A stretch of 14,933 bases of DNA from an uncultured Collinsella sp. (GTDB lineage Bacteria > Actinomycetota > Coriobacteriia > Coriobacteriales > Coriobacteriaceae). The translations under genes were made by a program, and so were the position numbers. Position 1 is the first letter of the stretch. Each line of letters starts with the position of its first letter. Location: positions 1-14,933 of the forward strand of contig CABUDQ010000048.1 of the NCBI GenBank assembly GCA_902490365.1, written 5' to 3'. The notes under the pieces were generated by a model. The model had not been told where the DNA came from. It was given only the letters and a program-made list of their open reading frames with translations, and searched no databases. Below are positions 13,923-14,933 of this stretch, piece by piece.

Positions 13923-13929
13923 GTTCTGG

Positions 13930-13962
13930 CGCCGTTGCCATTATGGCGGCGGCGTCTTTTTT
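13930..13962 (+). terminator. Intrinsic terminator of the PTS-deacetylase operon
   Basis: CGCCGTTGCCA (13930-13940) pairs with TGGCGGCGGCG (13944-13954) around a 3-base loop, with two G-T pairs, followed by TC and six T (13957-13962). Textbook form. Confidence 0.88.
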
Positions 13963-14020
13963 GTCCGTGCGGCGCGGTAGAGTGTAGGCGGTTGAAATTT
14001 GCGTCCATCGAGGAGCTGCC

Positions 14021-14933
14021 ATGAACGAGATCAAGTGCCCGCATTGCGGCGAAGTGTTTAAGGGCGATGCGTCCGGCTATGCAGATATCGTCAAACAGGT
14101 GCGCGATGCCGAGTTCTCGCGCGATCTTGATGAGCGTGTGAAGGCGGTCCAGCGCGAGGGCGAGCAGGCGCTGGAGCTTGAGCGTTCGCGTTCGACGGCT
14201 GCCTTGCAAAAGGCAGAGTCTCAGCGCGACGCTGAGCTCGTAGAGCAGAAGAACGCTGCGGCTCAACAGCTGGCGCAAGAAGTCGCCAAGCGCGATGCCG
14301 AGCTTGCCGAGCTGCGCGCCAAGCTCGAAGGCGCTACTGCAGAGCGCGAGAGTGCAAGCCAGCGCGCGGCGGTTGAGGCCCGCGCCGATGCTCAAAAGGA
14401 GAATGCCGAACTGCAGCGCGAGATCGACAACCTGCGTGCGCAGTTGGGGCGCAAAGATGATGAAGCCAAGCTTGCCGAGGCAGCGGCACGCAATGCTGCT
14501 CAAAACGACCTGTCCGCACGTGATGCCCAGATTGCCGAGCTGCAAGCCAGGCTCGCCGCGGCGGACAAGGCCCAGGAGATGGCGCTTGCTGCTGCTGCGG
14601 CCGAATCGCAGCGTGAGCTCGAGGCCGCTCGCAGCGAGGCCGAACGTACGCTTGCTGACTATCGCGCGAAGGTTCAGGAGAAGTTTTCCGTCGCAAAGGC
14701 TCAGTCCGAGCAGGAGGCCGAGGGTCTGCGTGCTCAGCTGCGCGAACAGGAACTGACGGCCAAGATGAACCTATCGGAGGCGGTCGCCGCGGCGGAGCGT
14801 GAGCGTGACGAGGCCCGTGCCAAGCTGACGAGCGAGCTGGCGGTGCGCGATTCTCGCGAGGAGCAAGCCAAGGCAGCACACGAGCTCGAGCTTGCGCAGG
14901 CCAAGCGCGCGAGCGATGACCTGATTCGTTATA
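14021..14933 (+). CDS. DUF2130-type coiled-coil protein, 5' part
   Basis: Open from ATG 14021 to the window edge without a stop, 304 codons visible. The protein opens with a zinc-ribbon-like knuckle (CPHCGEVF), then ESGYADIVKQVRD-like residues typical of DUF2130 proteins. It continues as one long charged, alanine-rich coiled coil with heptad repeats of Glu, Arg, Ala and Leu, ending at DDLIRY. DUF2130 members carry a C-terminal domain after such a coil; that part would lie beyond this window. AGGAG (14011-14015) lies 5 bases upstream. Function unknown for the family. The coil's codon bias produces false open frames on other strands. Confidence 0.9.
   Translation, partial: MNEIKCPHCGEVFKGDASGYADIVKQVRDAEFSRDLDERVKAVQREGEQALELERSRSTAALQKAESQRDAELVEQKNAAAQQLAQEVAKRDAELAELRAKLEGATAERESASQRAAVEARADAQKENAELQREIDNLRAQLGRKDDEAKLAEAAARNAAQNDLSARDAQIAELQARLAAADKAQEMALAAAAAESQRELEAARSEAERTLADYRAKVQEKFSVAKAQSEQEAEGLRAQLREQELTAKMNLSEAVAAAERERDEARAKLTSELAVRDSREEQAKAAHELELAQAKRASDDLIRY

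Noticed and set aside
13775..14879. Open frames on both strands inside the coiled-coil gene
   Set aside because: Artefacts of Ala/Glu/Arg-rich codons; the plus-strand frame from 14021 has a ribosome site and family N-terminus.
1..14933. CRISPR arrays, tRNA or rRNA genes
   Set aside because: No regularly spaced repeat array and no tRNA- or rRNA-like sequence was seen; the direct repeats present are only paired.

Overview
The window reads as chromosomal DNA of a GC-rich, anaerobic, host-associated actinobacterium. A coriobacterium such as Collinsella is my best guess. The reasons are GC-rich codon use, a reverse-type rubrerythrin typical of anaerobes, a PdxST/MocR vitamin B6 locus, PTS sugar uptake, and repeat-laden intergenic spaces. 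The taxon is an inference from style and gene content, not from a marker gene.

Layout. (1) 33-746: a small protein with a winged-helix-like N-terminus and a long RGG-repeat tail. It is followed by a 368-base gene-free stretch packed with four hairpins. (2) 1115-2613, minus strand: pdxS-pdxT, the PLP synthase, with its likely MocR-family regulator pdxR divergent at 2759-4198. (3) 4187-5729: two direct copies of a 121-bp, inverted-repeat-ended element flank a lone gene for a protein with a PD-(D/E)XK (DUF559/Vsr-like) nuclease signature. (4) 5861-6421, minus: rubrerythrin. (5) 6678-9286: an iron-type alcohol dehydrogenase and aldehyde dehydrogenase operon. (6) 9353-10342: two 59-residue proteins and a metallophosphoesterase. 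(7) 10416-13881: a sugar module made of a BglG/LicT-type antiterminator gene broken by one frameshift, a RAT/terminator RNA switch, a PTS EIIBC permease and a YdjC/ChbG-type carbohydrate deacetylase. (8) 14021 to the window end: the start of a DUF2130-type coiled-coil protein, incomplete here.

How the parts work together. PdxS and PdxT make pyridoxal phosphate and the PdxR-like protein probably senses it and controls the shared intergenic region. In the sugar module the antiterminator should bind the RAT hairpin to stop the overlapping terminator from forming, letting transcription reach the permease and deacetylase genes. The frameshift in the antiterminator predicts that this switch is disabled or altered in this genome, unless it is a sequencing error.

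The most unusual signal is the 121-bp element pair. Its end, CTAAGTGAGTAG, carries a stop codon in all three frames and supplies the last three codons (Leu-Ser-Glu) and the stop codon of two unrelated genes.
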